Positions 36,572 to 45,810 of a DNA stretch of 64,000 bases are shown one piece after another. Position numbers and translations under genes: made by a program. Origin of the DNA: Pseudomonas fulva (GTDB taxonomy: Bacteria > Pseudomonadota > Gammaproteobacteria > Pseudomonadales > Pseudomonadaceae); NCBI RefSeq assembly GCF_023517795.1, contig NZ_CP082928.1, positions 5,022,001 through 5,086,000 on the forward strand, written 5' to 3'. A model generated the notes under the pieces. The model was given only the letters and a program-made list of their open reading frames with translations, was not told the origin of the DNA and ran no database searches. The stretch's first letter is position 1. The number at the start of each line of letters is the position of its first letter.

Positions 36572-37786
36572 ATGCCCCCTGTCCTGACCACCCTGGGCTC
36601 GCTGTCGCCGGCAGCGCGCGTGCTGATCCTCAATGGGCTGACGTTCAACTTCGGCTTCTACATGCTGATGCCGTACCTGGCCGGGCACCTCAGCGAGAAC
36701 CTCGGCCTGGCCGGCTGGGCCGTGGGCCTGGTGCTCGGCATCCGTGTGTTCAGCCAGCAGGGGCTGTTCCTGCTCGGTGGCTTGCTGGGCGATCGCATCG
36801 GGTACCGGCGCGCCATTCTGATCGGCTGCGCGGTGCGTTGTGTCGGGTTCGCTGTGTTCGGCTTTTCCGAGAGCCTTACGGTGCTGCTGCTGGCCGCCTG
36901 CCTGAGCGGTTTCGCCGGCGCGCTGTTCACCCCCTGCGCCCAGGCCTATCTGGCGGACGAATGCCAGGACGCACAGCGGCGCAAGCAGGCGTTCGCCCTG
37001 CACAACATGGCTAGCACCGCCGGCATGCTGCTCGGGCCGCTGGCTGGCCTGCTGTTCATCAGCGTGGATTTTTCGGTGACCGGCAGCGTATCGGCGGCGC
37101 TGTTCGGGGTGATGACGCTGGTGCAGTGGCGCTTCCTGCCGCTCAAGGATCTGCTCTCGGGCGAAGAACCGGTGACCATGCTGCGCCAGTGCCTGGACAT
37201 GCTCCGGCAATGGCCGTTCCTGCGCTTCGCCTTGCTGGCCGCCGCCTATCCGCTGCTGTTTCACCCGTTGTACCTGGCGGTGCCGGCCTATAGCCACGCC
37301 TATGGCGGCGGTCAGGAGTGGATCACCCGGGTGTTCGTGATCACCGCCGTGGTCGGTGTGCTGCTGCAGATGCCCGTCAGCAGCCTGCGCCAACGCTGGA
37401 TCAGCGAAGGGCAGGGCATGGGCGCAGGCCTGGCGCTGATGGCGGCCAGCTACGGCCTGCTGGCCGAGCCGCTGGTCAGCCTGTTCGGCGCGCAGCTGGC
37501 CGTGCAGCTCATGGCTGCGCTGTTCAGCCTCGGCAGCCTGCTGGTGCTGCCGCTGCTCTCGGCCCATGTGCCCCATTACGCCAAACGCGGCCAACTGGCG
37601 GCCTATTACGGATTCTTCGCGGGTGTGGGCGGCTTGGTCGCGCTGCTCAGCAACGTGTTGATCGGCCGCTTCCTGCCGGCCGATCAGGCGCCGCCACAAC
37701 TGTTGTGGTGGGCATTGATGGGCATCGGCATGGCGGCAGCAGTCAGCCTTTGCTGGCATATGGGTTCAATCAAGGAGCAATCGTGA
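36572..37786 (+). CDS. Major facilitator superfamily transporter
   Basis: The 404-residue protein has 12 hydrophobic segments and drug:H+ antiporter-1 type features: LNGLTFNFGFYMLMPYLAGHL at helix 1 and GLLGDRIGYRRAILIG after helix 2. The start is uncertain: ATG 36572 has only a weak ribosome binding site. The substrate is unknown. It lies between the pseudoazurin and the porin genes and its stop overlaps the porin start (GTGA), so it belongs to the riboswitch-controlled operon. Confidence 0.8.
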   Translation: MPPVLTTLGSLSPAARVLILNGLTFNFGFYMLMPYLAGHLSENLGLAGWAVGLVLGIRVFSQQGLFLLGGLLGDRIGYRRAILIGCAVRCVGFAVFGFSESLTVLLLAACLSGFAGALFTPCAQAYLADECQDAQRRKQAFALHNMASTAGMLLGPLAGLLFISVDFSVTGSVSAALFGVMTLVQWRFLPLKDLLSGEEPVTMLRQCLDMLRQWPFLRFALLAAAYPLLFHPLYLAVPAYSHAYGGGQEWITRVFVITAVVGVLLQMPVSSLRQRWISEGQGMGAGLALMAASYGLLAEPLVSLFGAQLAVQLMAALFSLGSLLVLPLLSAHVPHYAKRGQLAAYYGFFAGVGGLVALLSNVLIGRFLPADQAPPQLLWWALMGIGMAAAVSLCWHMGSIKEQS

Positions 37787-39138
37787 ACAGGTCGTATCTA
37801 GGTTTGCTTGCCGTAACGGCATGCTGCGTTTCACCCCAGGCACTGGCAGCTGGCGACGAGCAGGCGAAAAGCGCCGGCTTTATCGGCGACGCCACCTGGA
37901 GTCTGCTCAATCGCAGCGTGTACGAGAATCGCGACTATCGAAATGGCGGGCGCAGCAATGGCGCACGCAACGCTTACAAACCCCGTGACAGCCGTAACGG
38001 TTATGCCGAGGAGTGGGGCTACGGCATGCAGGGCGAGGTGAAGTCCGGATTTACCCAGGGCACCGTGGGTTTCGGGCTCGATGGCCATCTGTACCTGTCG
38101 CAGAAGCTCGATGGCGGCGGCGGGCGTGCGGGCAAGATGCGGCACATGCCGGTGGACAACGATGGCTACGATCAGAACGACGCGGCCCGCGGTGGCGCAG
38201 CCGTCAAGGCGCGCCTGTCATCGACCTGGGTGCGCTACGGCGAGCAACGGGTCAAGACGCCGATCTTTTCCTCGTCGGACAGCCGCCTGCTGCCGGAAAC
38301 CCATACCGGCTGGTTCCTCGACAGCCGCGAAATCGATGACCTGGTGCTGACCGGCGGGCACTTCACCGGCTCGGCGGATCGCAATTCGCGCAGCAACAAC
38401 AATCCACTGATCATCAACTACGCGGACCCCGGCCGGCCACTGGGCAACGCGTTCAGCTTCGTGGGCGGCACCTATACGGGCGTGCCGGCGCTGTCGCTGA
38501 GCCTCTACGCTGGTGAGCTGGAAGACAGCTGGCGCACGGGTTACCTGGGCGTCAGCTACATCCAGGCCTTCGATGACGAGCGAGCGCTGAGCGCCGATCT
38601 CAACCTCTACCGCAGCAGCGACACCGGTCAGGCCCTGGCGGGGCGGGTATCCAACACCACCGCCAGTCTGCTGCTGAGCTACAGCGAGGGCTTTCACAAG
38701 ATCGCCTTGGGCTACCAGAAGGTCGATGGCGACAGCCCCTTCGACTACGTGACCCGCGGCGCCATCTGGCTGGGCAATGCCGTGCAGCTCTCCGACTTCA
38801 ACGCCCCCAATGAGCAGTCCTGGCAGCTGGCCTACACCTACGACATGGCCGCTGTCGGCATCCCTGGGCTCAGCGCCGGCGCCGCCTATGTGCGCGGCAG
38901 CGGCATCGATGGCAGCGACGTGGACCCCAACGGCAGCTACGCCTGGCTGGGCTACGGCAAGGGTGGCAAGCACTGGGAACGCGATCTCAACCTGCGCTAT
39001 GTGGTGCAGACCGGTACCCTGAAAGGGCTCAACGTGCTGTTGCGCCAGAGCGTGCATCGCGGCAACGCGGCGCAGGCGGAAGGCGACACGGATCAGCTGC
39101 GGCTGGCGGTCGAGTACCCGCTGACTGGCCGATTCTGA
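37783..39138 (+). CDS. OprD-family outer-membrane porin
   Basis: The 451-residue protein has a signal peptide ending at QALA and the OprD pattern: GFIGDATWSLLNRSVYENRDYRNG, EEWGYGMQGEVKSGFTQGTVGFGLD, VRYGEQRVKTPIFSSSDSRLLPET and a C-terminal phenylalanine after alternating beta strands. OprD porins pass small charged molecules such as amino acids and carboxylates. The start is GTG 37783 with AAGGAGC upstream, overlapping the MFS stop. A porin instead of a TonB receptor in a cobalamin-regulated operon hints at a small ligand or a cobalt complex. Confidence 0.88.
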   Translation: MNRSYLGLLAVTACCVSPQALAAGDEQAKSAGFIGDATWSLLNRSVYENRDYRNGGRSNGARNAYKPRDSRNGYAEEWGYGMQGEVKSGFTQGTVGFGLDGHLYLSQKLDGGGGRAGKMRHMPVDNDGYDQNDAARGGAAVKARLSSTWVRYGEQRVKTPIFSSSDSRLLPETHTGWFLDSREIDDLVLTGGHFTGSADRNSRSNNNPLIINYADPGRPLGNAFSFVGGTYTGVPALSLSLYAGELEDSWRTGYLGVSYIQAFDDERALSADLNLYRSSDTGQALAGRVSNTTASLLLSYSEGFHKIALGYQKVDGDSPFDYVTRGAIWLGNAVQLSDFNAPNEQSWQLAYTYDMAAVGIPGLSAGAAYVRGSGIDGSDVDPNGSYAWLGYGKGGKHWERDLNLRYVVQTGTLKGLNVLLRQSVHRGNAAQAEGDTDQLRLAVEYPLTGRF

Positions 39139-39182
39139 GCGATCTGATAGGCTGGCGAACCTGATTGGGAGTGGATACCCCG

Positions 39183-39560
39183 TTGCGCTCGATTACCACC
39201 GTCCTGCTGTTCTGCCTGAGCCTGCCGGCCCAGGCCGCCTTTACCTTGCCGGGCGACGCCATGCGCTGTACGCGCAGCGCGACTGTGCTCAACTGCACGG
39301 ATCGTTTCGGCAACCACTACGGCATCGTCCAGCAGGGCAACGACACCCTGATGCGCGGCTTCGACGTGATCAGCGGGCTCAGTTGGTCACAGACCAGCAC
39401 CACCTATGGCCGGCTGCAGCTGTTCACCGGCGTCAGCGCCGACGGGCAGGTGTGGTTCGGTTCCAGCCGGCGAATCGGCTGGAACGTGGTCAGTCGGCTG
39501 TCCAGCTCCCAGGGGGATCGCGACCGGGTCAACTGCAACCGCCTGAGCGGTTGCCGCTGA
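39183..39560 (+). CDS. Small secreted protein of unknown function
   Basis: The 125-residue product has a signal peptide (ITTVLLFCLSLPAQA) and a mature part with four cysteines (MRCTRSATVLNC near the start, VNCNRLSGC at the end), which probably form two disulfides. I do not recognise the family. TTG 39183 is chosen because GGGAGTGG lies at a good distance. GTG 39171 or TTG 39165 would add a charged extension before the signal peptide. It follows the porin by 44 bp and may be the last gene of that operon. Confidence 0.6.
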   Translation: MRSITTVLLFCLSLPAQAAFTLPGDAMRCTRSATVLNCTDRFGNHYGIVQQGNDTLMRGFDVISGLSWSQTSTTYGRLQLFTGVSADGQVWFGSSRRIGWNVVSRLSSSQGDRDRVNCNRLSGCR

Positions 39561-39577
39561 CACCCTGTCGCGCCGGC

Positions 39578-40714
39578 TCAGCTGAAGCGTGGCAGGCGCT
39601 GCTCCTGGTCGTCCGTCTCATGCTCGGCCTGCTGCGGCAAGCCCGCCACCTTCAGGGTCGGCATGCGCTCGCCGACCAGGCGCAGGTCGCGGCGCGGCAG
39701 GGCGAAGCGCACATCCAGTTCGCGTAGCGCATCGAGCAGTTGCAGATTGATCTCCTGCTGGATGTCCATGTACTGGTTGTAGTCCGAGCTCTGCACGATA
39801 TACACCACCTCGAAGGTCAGCTGGCTCTCGTCGAAGCCGAGGAAATGGGCACGGTCGAACTTGGTTTTCGGGGTGGCGCGGATGATCTCGCCGACCCGTT
39901 CCGACACCTGGCGCACCTTGTCACTCGGCGTGTCGTAGCTGATGCCGAACTTGAACACGATGCGCCGGGTGTCCATGCGCTTGTAGTTGTGCACGATCTG
40001 GCGCAGCAGGTCGGCGTTGGCGCAGACCACCTGCTCGCCGCTGAGGCTGCGGATCCGCGTGGTCTTCAGGCCGATATGCTCGATGCTGCCGGCCACCTCG
40101 CCGAACACCACGAAGTCGCCGATCTCGAAGGGTTTGTCGACACCGATCGACAACGAGGCGAACACGTCGCTCAGCACCGTCTGCACCGCCAGCGCCACGG
40201 CGATACCACCGACCCCGAGGCTGGCCACCAGGGCGGTGATGTCCACGCCCAGGTTGGCGAGAATCGACAGCAGCATGACCGACCAGACGACGATCAGCAC
40301 CATGATGCTGATGATGGTGGTCATCACCGGGTTGTAGCCGCTGGCACCGTGCTTGCCGACCACCAGGCTGCGCGACCACAGGCGCACGCCGGTATCCACC
40401 CAGAGGGCGATCTGCAGCGCCAGGGCGACGAACCAGGTGTGGCTCAGCGCGGCCTGCCAGCTGCCGGGCAGGTCCGGCAGGCGCAGGGCCAGCAGCAGCG
40501 AGAACGCCAGGAGCAGGGTGCGGTTGGTCCGTCCGATCACCACGGCGACGAAATGCTGCCAGTTGCCGTCCTGCCCCTTGGACCAGGTGATCAGCCGCTT
40601 GTGAACGATGCCGACCAAGGTGCGCAGCACGGTATAGATCGCGGCGGTCGCCGCCACCACGATACCGATGGCGATCCACAGGTCGCGATCTAACCAGATG
40701 TTCCACTGTTCCAT
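39578..40714 (-). CDS. MscS-family mechanosensitive ion channel
   Basis: The 378-residue protein has about five N-terminal membrane segments and the MscS pore/beta domain: DITALVASLGVGGIAVALAVQTVLSDVFASLSI, then PFEIGDFVVFGEVAGSIEHIGLKTTRIRSLSGEQV. The pore helix Gly/Ala pattern is intact. These channels open under membrane tension to release solutes. The gene stands alone and converges on the small secreted protein gene. Confidence 0.92.
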   Translation of the reverse strand: MEQWNIWLDRDLWIAIGIVVAATAAIYTVLRTLVGIVHKRLITWSKGQDGNWQHFVAVVIGRTNRTLLLAFSLLLALRLPDLPGSWQAALSHTWFVALALQIALWVDTGVRLWSRSLVVGKHGASGYNPVMTTIISIMVLIVVWSVMLLSILANLGVDITALVASLGVGGIAVALAVQTVLSDVFASLSIGVDKPFEIGDFVVFGEVAGSIEHIGLKTTRIRSLSGEQVVCANADLLRQIVHNYKRMDTRRIVFKFGISYDTPSDKVRQVSERVGEIIRATPKTKFDRAHFLGFDESQLTFEVVYIVQSSDYNQYMDIQQEINLQLLDALRELDVRFALPRRDLRLVGERMPTLKVAGLPQQAEHETDDQEQRLPRFS

Positions 40715-41000
40715 TGGGGTCTCCTGAAAAAGCCAATACAGTTTTCTGTAGGCCTCAGGGCGCAGAAGTTCCGGTCAATGGCCTGACGGAGAGGCCAGAG
40801 GGTCGCTTGCATGCGGTAGCTTGTCGCATGCCGGCATGCCAGTGGGCGATAGCTGAGCTATGGTGGTGGGGTGATCCGAAGTCCTGCGCTCATCAGCCAT
40901 GGCGCGCAACCGGGTAGTGGTCACTGGCCTCTATCGCCGCAAACGATGCGGCGCGGGTAACCCTGATGCGGGCACCAAGCCTGTCCGCCTGGAGAATGAC

Positions 41001-41093
41001 GTGACCTTCTATAGCCTTGATCTGCTGCTGATTCTTTTCGTGGTTACGCTGTTGTTCACGGCCTTGCCGATCATCCTGATGCGCAGCCTCTAG
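41001..41093 (+). CDS. Possible 30-residue membrane peptide
   Basis: A GTG-initiated frame after GGAG encodes a peptide (VTFYSLDLLLILFVVTLLFT and a short ALPIILMRSL end) that is nearly all one membrane helix with a basic C-terminal end. No family recognised. The ribosome binding site and composition support it; the non-ATG start and short length limit confidence. The 290 bases before it (40715-41000) contain only small hairpins and no other gene. Confidence 0.4.
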   Translation: MTFYSLDLLLILFVVTLLFTALPIILMRSL

Positions 41094-41117
41094 GCCCATC
41101 GAAGCCCTGTACCGCCT

Positions 41118-41525
41118 TCAACTGGTGACGGCCTGGCCCAGCAGCGTACGAAAGCGCTCCGGTTGCACGTCGCGTATCAGCAACAGGGCGCCCACCGTGC
41201 GCGCGGGGGTATTGGGCAGGGCATGGGCGGGAATCGCGATGGGCAGCTGCGCTTGCCAGGCACGGATCAGCTCGATGGGGTCGCCACCGGCCGGCAGCAA
41301 TTCGTCGAGGTAGACCTCGACGCCCATTTGCGAGGCCAGTTCGGCCGATTGGCGCAGCAGCGCCTCGGCCATCTCGTGTTGCTCGACCGGCGCGGCCGCG
41401 TCGAAGCGCGCCAGCCACTCACTCATCTGCTTGCGGCATTGCGTTGCCGGGCTGCGCGTTCGCTGCACCAGGAAATACACCGCGCCGACCAGCACGAGGG
41501 TTGTGACAGTGAAGAACAGTTCCAT
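41118..41525 (-). CDS. Membrane-anchored protein of unknown function
   Basis: The 135-residue protein starts with one membrane segment (LFFTVTTLVLVGAVYFLV) followed by a cytosolic helical domain (QMSEWLARFDAAAPVEQHEMAEALLRQSAE) and a C-terminal part, PARTVGALLLIRDVQPERFRTLLGQ. I do not recognise the family. It stands alone between two convergent/unrelated genes. Confidence 0.6.
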   Translation of the reverse strand: MELFFTVTTLVLVGAVYFLVQRTRSPATQCRKQMSEWLARFDAAAPVEQHEMAEALLRQSAELASQMGVEVYLDELLPAGGDPIELIRAWQAQLPIAIPAHALPNTPARTVGALLLIRDVQPERFRTLLGQAVTS

Positions 41526-41685
41526 CCTGACTCCGGCGCGTGAAGACGTTCAGCCGTCTGGCTGCATGGCGGCGAAACTAACCGAACGGTCATGCGGGCT
41601 CAAGCAATTTAATGGCCAGTGGCCATCTTCGTTGCGGGGTCTGCCAGCGGGCAGGCGACCAGGAACTGTTGCATCGGGGTGCGCG

Positions 41686-41709
41686 CCGGGCGGCCTGAGG
41701 GCCGCCCGG
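41686..41709 (-). terminator. Hairpin terminator downstream of the curA-like gene
   Basis: CCGGGCGGCC and GGCCGCCCGG pair perfectly around TGAG, seven bases past the stop of the leftward oxidoreductase gene. There is no clear T run. Confidence 0.6.
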
Positions 41710-41716
41710 TCGACGG

Positions 41717-42721
41717 TCAGACCTTGAGCACCAACTTGCCGAAGTTCTCGCCCTTGAACAGCTTGAGCAGGGTTTCCGGGAAGGTTTCCAGGCCCTCGAC
41801 GATGTGCTCCCTGGACTTGACCTTGCCTTCGGCCAGCCAGCCGCCGATTTCCGCCGCAGCGCTGGCGAAGTTGGCGGCGTGATCCATGACCACGAAGCCT
41901 TCCATGCGCGCACGGTTGACCAGCAGCGACAGGTAGTTGGCCGGGCCCTTGACCGCCTCCTTGTTGTTGTACTGGCTGATCGCGCCGCAGATGACGATGC
42001 GCGCCTTGGGTGCCAGGCGGCCGAGTACGGCGTCCAGGGTGTCGCCACCGACGTTATCGAAATACACGTCGACGCCCTTGGGGCATTCGCGCTTGAGGGC
42101 TTCAGGTAAATCTTCGCTTTTGTAGTCGATGGCCGCATCGAAACCCAGCTCGTCGGTCAGGTAGGCGCATTTCTCCTTGCCGCCGGCGATACCAATCACC
42201 CGGCAGCCCTTGAGCTTGGCGATCTGCCCGGCAATGCTGCCCACTGCGCCGGCGGCGCCGGACAGCACCACGGTGTCCCCGGCTTTCGGCGCGCCGACAT
42301 CGAGCAGGGCGAAGTAAGCGGTCATGCCGGTCATGCCGAGGGCCGACAGGTACACCGGCAGCGGTGCGCGCTTGGGGTCGACCTTGTAGAAGCCCTTGGG
42401 CTCGCCGAGGAAATAGTCCTGCACGCCAAGGGCGCCGTTGACGTGATCACCCACCTTGTAATCCGGGTGGTTGGAGGCCACCACCTCGCCGACGCCAAGG
42501 GCACGCATCACGTCGCCCAGGCCCACCGGCGCGATATAGGACTTGCCCTCGTTCATCCAGCCGCGCATGGCCGGGTCCAGCGACAGGTAGAGGTTCTTGA
42601 CCAGGATCTGCCCATGGCCCGGTTCGCCGAGCGGTTTTTCCACGTAATCGAACGTATCGCGGCTGACCATTCCGCTGGGGCGTTTGGCGAGCAGGAACTG
42701 ACGGTTGAGCTGAGTGGACAT
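41717..42721 (-). CDS. NADP-dependent medium-chain oxidoreductase, CurA/leukotriene B4 12-hydroxydehydrogenase type
   Basis: The 334-residue zinc-free MDR enzyme has LYLSLDPAMRGWM near 45, ALGMTGMTAYFALLDVG near 130 and the NADP loop SGAAGAVGSIAGQIAK near 155. These match the CurA/2-alkenal reductase group, which reduces activated C=C bonds with NADPH. ATG 42721 is preceded by GGAGGC and the family start MSTQLNRQFLLAKRP. It is divergent from the BASS transporter gene. Confidence 0.87.
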   Translation of the reverse strand: MSTQLNRQFLLAKRPSGMVSRDTFDYVEKPLGEPGHGQILVKNLYLSLDPAMRGWMNEGKSYIAPVGLGDVMRALGVGEVVASNHPDYKVGDHVNGALGVQDYFLGEPKGFYKVDPKRAPLPVYLSALGMTGMTAYFALLDVGAPKAGDTVVLSGAAGAVGSIAGQIAKLKGCRVIGIAGGKEKCAYLTDELGFDAAIDYKSEDLPEALKRECPKGVDVYFDNVGGDTLDAVLGRLAPKARIVICGAISQYNNKEAVKGPANYLSLLVNRARMEGFVVMDHAANFASAAAEIGGWLAEGKVKSREHIVEGLETFPETLLKLFKGENFGKLVLKV

Positions 42722-42904
42722 GGAGAGCCTCCGTTGAAATAAGCTGTGGTGATAATCCCCGGCCTGGGATTGGACAAGGATGTCGCAGTGGCCGAATGTT
42801 TGCCGATCCATCGAACTGATGGGGCCATTGCCCACGCCCAAGGCGTCGATAGCCCGCTACAGTGTGGATCACGATCACGGAAGTCTGACCACGCCGAGGT
42901 AGCG

Positions 42905-43789
42905 ATGACTGCAAGTCCCTTGCTGAGTGTGTTTCTTCCCCTGGCCCTGGGCATCATCATGCTCGGCCTGGGCCTGTCGCTGACCCTGGCGGATTTCGCC
43001 CGGGTGGTGAAGTACCCCAAGCCGGTGTTGATCGGGCTGTTCTGTCAGTTGTTGCTGCTGCCGGTGGCCTGTTTCTTCCTGGTTCAGGCGTTCGGCCTGG
43101 CCCCCGCCCTGGCGGTGGGCATGATGCTGCTGGCCGCCTCGCCCGGCGGCACCTCGGCCAACCTGTACAGCCACCTGGCCCATGGCGACGTGGCGCTGAA
43201 CATCACCTTGACCGCGGTGAACTCGGTGGTCGCGGTGTTGACCATGCCCTTTATCGTCAACCTGTCACTGGCCTACTTCATGGAAGGCGATCAGGCGATC
43301 CCGCTGCAGTTCGCCAAGGTGGTGCAGGTGTTCGCCATCGTGCTGGGGCCGGTGGCGATCGGCATGTTCCTGCGCAGCCGCTTTCCCAGTTTCGCCATGC
43401 GCATGGAAAACCCGGTGAAAATCATCTCGGCACTGTTCCTGCTGCTGATCATCATCCTGGCGCTGGTCAAGGACTGGCAGACGGTGCTCGATTACGCGCC
43501 GGTAGTCGGCGCTGCAGCGCTGGCCTTCAATCTGCTGAGTTTGGCGGTGGGCTACTTCGTGCCGCGCCTGCTCAAGCTCAGCCTGCGCCAGGCCATCGCC
43601 ATCGGCATGGAGATCGGCATCCACAACGGCACCCTGGCCATCGCCCTGGCGCTCAGCCCGGTGCTGCTCAACAACAGCACCATGGCAATTCCCGCGGCGC
43701 TGTACAGCATCATCATGTTCTTCACCGCCGCAGCCTTCGGCTGGTGGGTGAATGCGGCCCATGGCAAGCAGTTGAGGGCCGAGGTCTGA
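42905..43789 (+). CDS. BASS-family (bile acid:Na+ symporter) transporter
   Basis: The 294-residue protein has nine to ten membrane segments and the BASS markers MLLAASPGGTSANLYSHLAHGDVALNITLTAVNS and GIHNGTLAIALALSP, which contain the Na+-binding crossover residues. Bacterial members carry bile acids, pantothenate or other organic anions. GAGGTAGCG precedes the ATG. The gene is followed by a strong hairpin. Confidence 0.88.
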   Translation: MTASPLLSVFLPLALGIIMLGLGLSLTLADFARVVKYPKPVLIGLFCQLLLLPVACFFLVQAFGLAPALAVGMMLLAASPGGTSANLYSHLAHGDVALNITLTAVNSVVAVLTMPFIVNLSLAYFMEGDQAIPLQFAKVVQVFAIVLGPVAIGMFLRSRFPSFAMRMENPVKIISALFLLLIIILALVKDWQTVLDYAPVVGAAALAFNLLSLAVGYFVPRLLKLSLRQAIAIGMEIGIHNGTLAIALALSPVLLNNSTMAIPAALYSIIMFFTAAAFGWWVNAAHGKQLRAEV

Positions 43790-43838
43790 GATGTCGCCGC
43801 GTAACGACTGATTCAAGAAAGTAGCGGCCATTCAATTT

Positions 43839-43860
43839 TTGGTGGGCTGAAGCCCACCAA
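43839..43860. terminator. Bidirectional terminator hairpin
   Basis: TTGGTGGGC and GCCCACCAA pair perfectly around TGAA, between convergent genes. AATTT lies on the left, giving a T run for the leftward gene. The string also resembles a common pseudomonad intergenic repeat. Confidence 0.7.
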
Positions 43861-43903
43861 TTGGTGCCTGCAGCCAATGGCCGCTATCGCCATACCACTG
43901 CCT

Positions 43904-45100
43904 TCAGGCACCGCGCTTCCCGCCATTGAGCAGCATCAGCGTCAGCAATCCCGCGACGATACCCCAGAACGCCGAGCCGACCCCGAACAGGGTCATGCCC
44001 GAGGCAGTGACCAGAAAGGTGATCAGCGCTGCTTCGCGCTCTTTCGGCTCGCCCATGGCCTGGGTCAGGCCGCCGATGATCGAGGCGAACAGCGCCAGGG
44101 CGGCGACTGACAGGATCAGCGCCTTGGGCAGGGCGGCGAACAGGGCGGCGAGGGTGGCGCCGAACAGCCCGGCAATCCCATAGAAAACCCCGCACCAGAC
44201 TGCTGCCGTGTAGCGCTTGCGCGGATCCTCGTGGGCTTCCGGGCCGGCGCAGATCGCCGCGCTGATGGCGGCCATGTGGATGCCATGGGAGCCGAAGGGC
44301 GCCATCAGGATCGACACCAGGCTGGTGGTGTTGAGCAGCGGCGAGGCCGGAATGTCATAGCCGTTGGCGCGCAGCACCGCCATGCCCGGCAGGTTCTGCG
44401 AGGCCATGGCGACGATGAACAGCGGGATGCCGATACTGATCGCCGCGGCGATGGAGAAACTCGGCGTGGTCCACTCAGGCGTTGCCAGTTGCAGCTCGAA
44501 CTGAGAGAAGTTCAGCAGCCCCAACACGCCGGCCAGCACGCAGCCCACCACCAGCGCACCGAGCACGGCGTAACGTGGCTGCAGGCGCTTGCCCAGCAGG
44601 TAGGTGAACAGCATGGCGATCACCAGCAGCGGTTGCTGTTCGGCGGCCACGCAGATCTCCAGGGCGATCTTGAACAGCACGCCGGCCAGCAGCGCCGCGG
44701 CGATGGAGCCGGGAATGCGGCGCATGATGCGGTCGAAGCTGCCAGTCAGCCCGCACACCAGAATCAGCGCCGAGCAGAGGATATAGGCGCCGATCGCCTC
44801 GCCGTAGGGCACGCCGGGCAGGCTGGTGATCAGCAGTGCCGCGCCCGGCGTCGACCAGGCGACCATCACCGGGGCGCGGTAGCGCAGCGACAGGCCGATG
44901 CAGGTCACCGCCATGCCGATCGACAGGGCCCAGATCCACGAGGAAATCTGCCCGGCGCTGAGCCCGGCAGCCTGGCCGGCCTGGAACATCAGCACCAGGG
45001 AACTGGTATAGCCGGTGAGCATGCCGATGAAGCCGGCAACCACCGCAGAGGTGGAGGTGTCGGCCAGTGGACGCAGGCGCGGTTGGCTGCTGTCGCGCAT
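43904..45100 (-). CDS. benE: Benzoate/H+ symporter family protein (BenE)
   Basis: The 398-residue protein has about 12 membrane segments and BenE-family strings: SWIWALSIGMAVTCIGLSLRYRAPVMVAWSTPGAALL, MASQNLPGMAVLRANGY and APFGSHGIHMAAISAAICAG. It imports benzoate or similar aromatic acids. No benzoate catabolic genes are nearby. Its ATG overlaps the LysE-type gene stop by one base, so the two are cotranscribed. Confidence 0.85.
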   Translation of the reverse strand: MRDSSQPRLRPLADTSTSAVVAGFIGMLTGYTSSLVLMFQAGQAAGLSAGQISSWIWALSIGMAVTCIGLSLRYRAPVMVAWSTPGAALLITSLPGVPYGEAIGAYILCSALILVCGLTGSFDRIMRRIPGSIAAALLAGVLFKIALEICVAAEQQPLLVIAMLFTYLLGKRLQPRYAVLGALVVGCVLAGVLGLLNFSQFELQLATPEWTTPSFSIAAAISIGIPLFIVAMASQNLPGMAVLRANGYDIPASPLLNTTSLVSILMAPFGSHGIHMAAISAAICAGPEAHEDPRKRYTAAVWCGVFYGIAGLFGATLAALFAALPKALILSVAALALFASIIGGLTQAMGEPKEREAALITFLVTASGMTLFGVGSAFWGIVAGLLTLMLLNGGKRGA

Positions 45101-45714
45101 TACAGCACTCCTTTGATGTCGGCCAGTATCGGGTACAGCGAGACCACCAGTAGCACGGCCATGCCGATATTGAAGACGCGCAGCACCGTGGCGTTACGCA
45201 GCCAGTTGCGCAGCAGGCTGCCGGCCACCGTCCACAAGCCGACGCAGGGCCCGCCGACGACCGCGAACAGAGCGGCGATCAGCAGCACGTTGACCAGGAA
45301 ATTCTCCTGCGGGGTGTAGGTGGCGATGGCACCGATGGCCATGACCCAGGCCTTGGGATTGACCCACTGGAACGCCGCGGCCTGCAGGAAGGTAAAGGGC
45401 TTGCCGCGCTCGCCGCCGGTGCTGTCCGGCGCGCCGGAGCCGGCGATCTTCCAGGCCAGGTAGAGCAGGTAGGTGGCGCCCAGGTAGCGCAGCAGCGTGT
45501 ACAGCACCGGCAGTTGCTCGAACAGCTGCCCCAGCCCTAAGCCCACGCAAATCACCAGCACCATGAAACCGAGGCTGATGCCCAGCATGTGCGGCACGCT
45601 GCGGCGCAGGCCGAAGTTCACGCCGGAGGCCAGCAGCATCATGTTGTTGGGGCCTGGCGTGATCGAGGTGACGAAAGCGAAGGCGACGAAGGCGAGCAGC
45701 AGTTCCGGAGTCAT
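45100..45714 (-). CDS. LysE/RhtB-family exporter
   Basis: The 204-residue membrane protein has six segments and the family motif FVTSITPGPNNMMLLASGVNFG near residue 15, plus FQWVNPKAWVMAIGA. Members export amino acids or related metabolites. ATG 45714 begins the family N-terminus; longer starts are not supported. It precedes benE in a two-gene unit, with a marR-type gene 96 bp upstream on the same strand. Confidence 0.9.
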   Translation of the reverse strand: MTPELLLAFVAFAFVTSITPGPNNMMLLASGVNFGLRRSVPHMLGISLGFMVLVICVGLGLGQLFEQLPVLYTLLRYLGATYLLYLAWKIAGSGAPDSTGGERGKPFTFLQAAAFQWVNPKAWVMAIGAIATYTPQENFLVNVLLIAALFAVVGGPCVGLWTVAGSLLRNWLRNATVLRVFNIGMAVLLVVSLYPILADIKGVL

Positions 45715-45810
45715 GACGAGTTCTCTTGAATGAACGATGACGATAAGGGCTGCCGCCGGGATCGTCGCCATACAGAGCACGCGATAAGTGACCGTACAGT
45801 TGTGTCGGGG

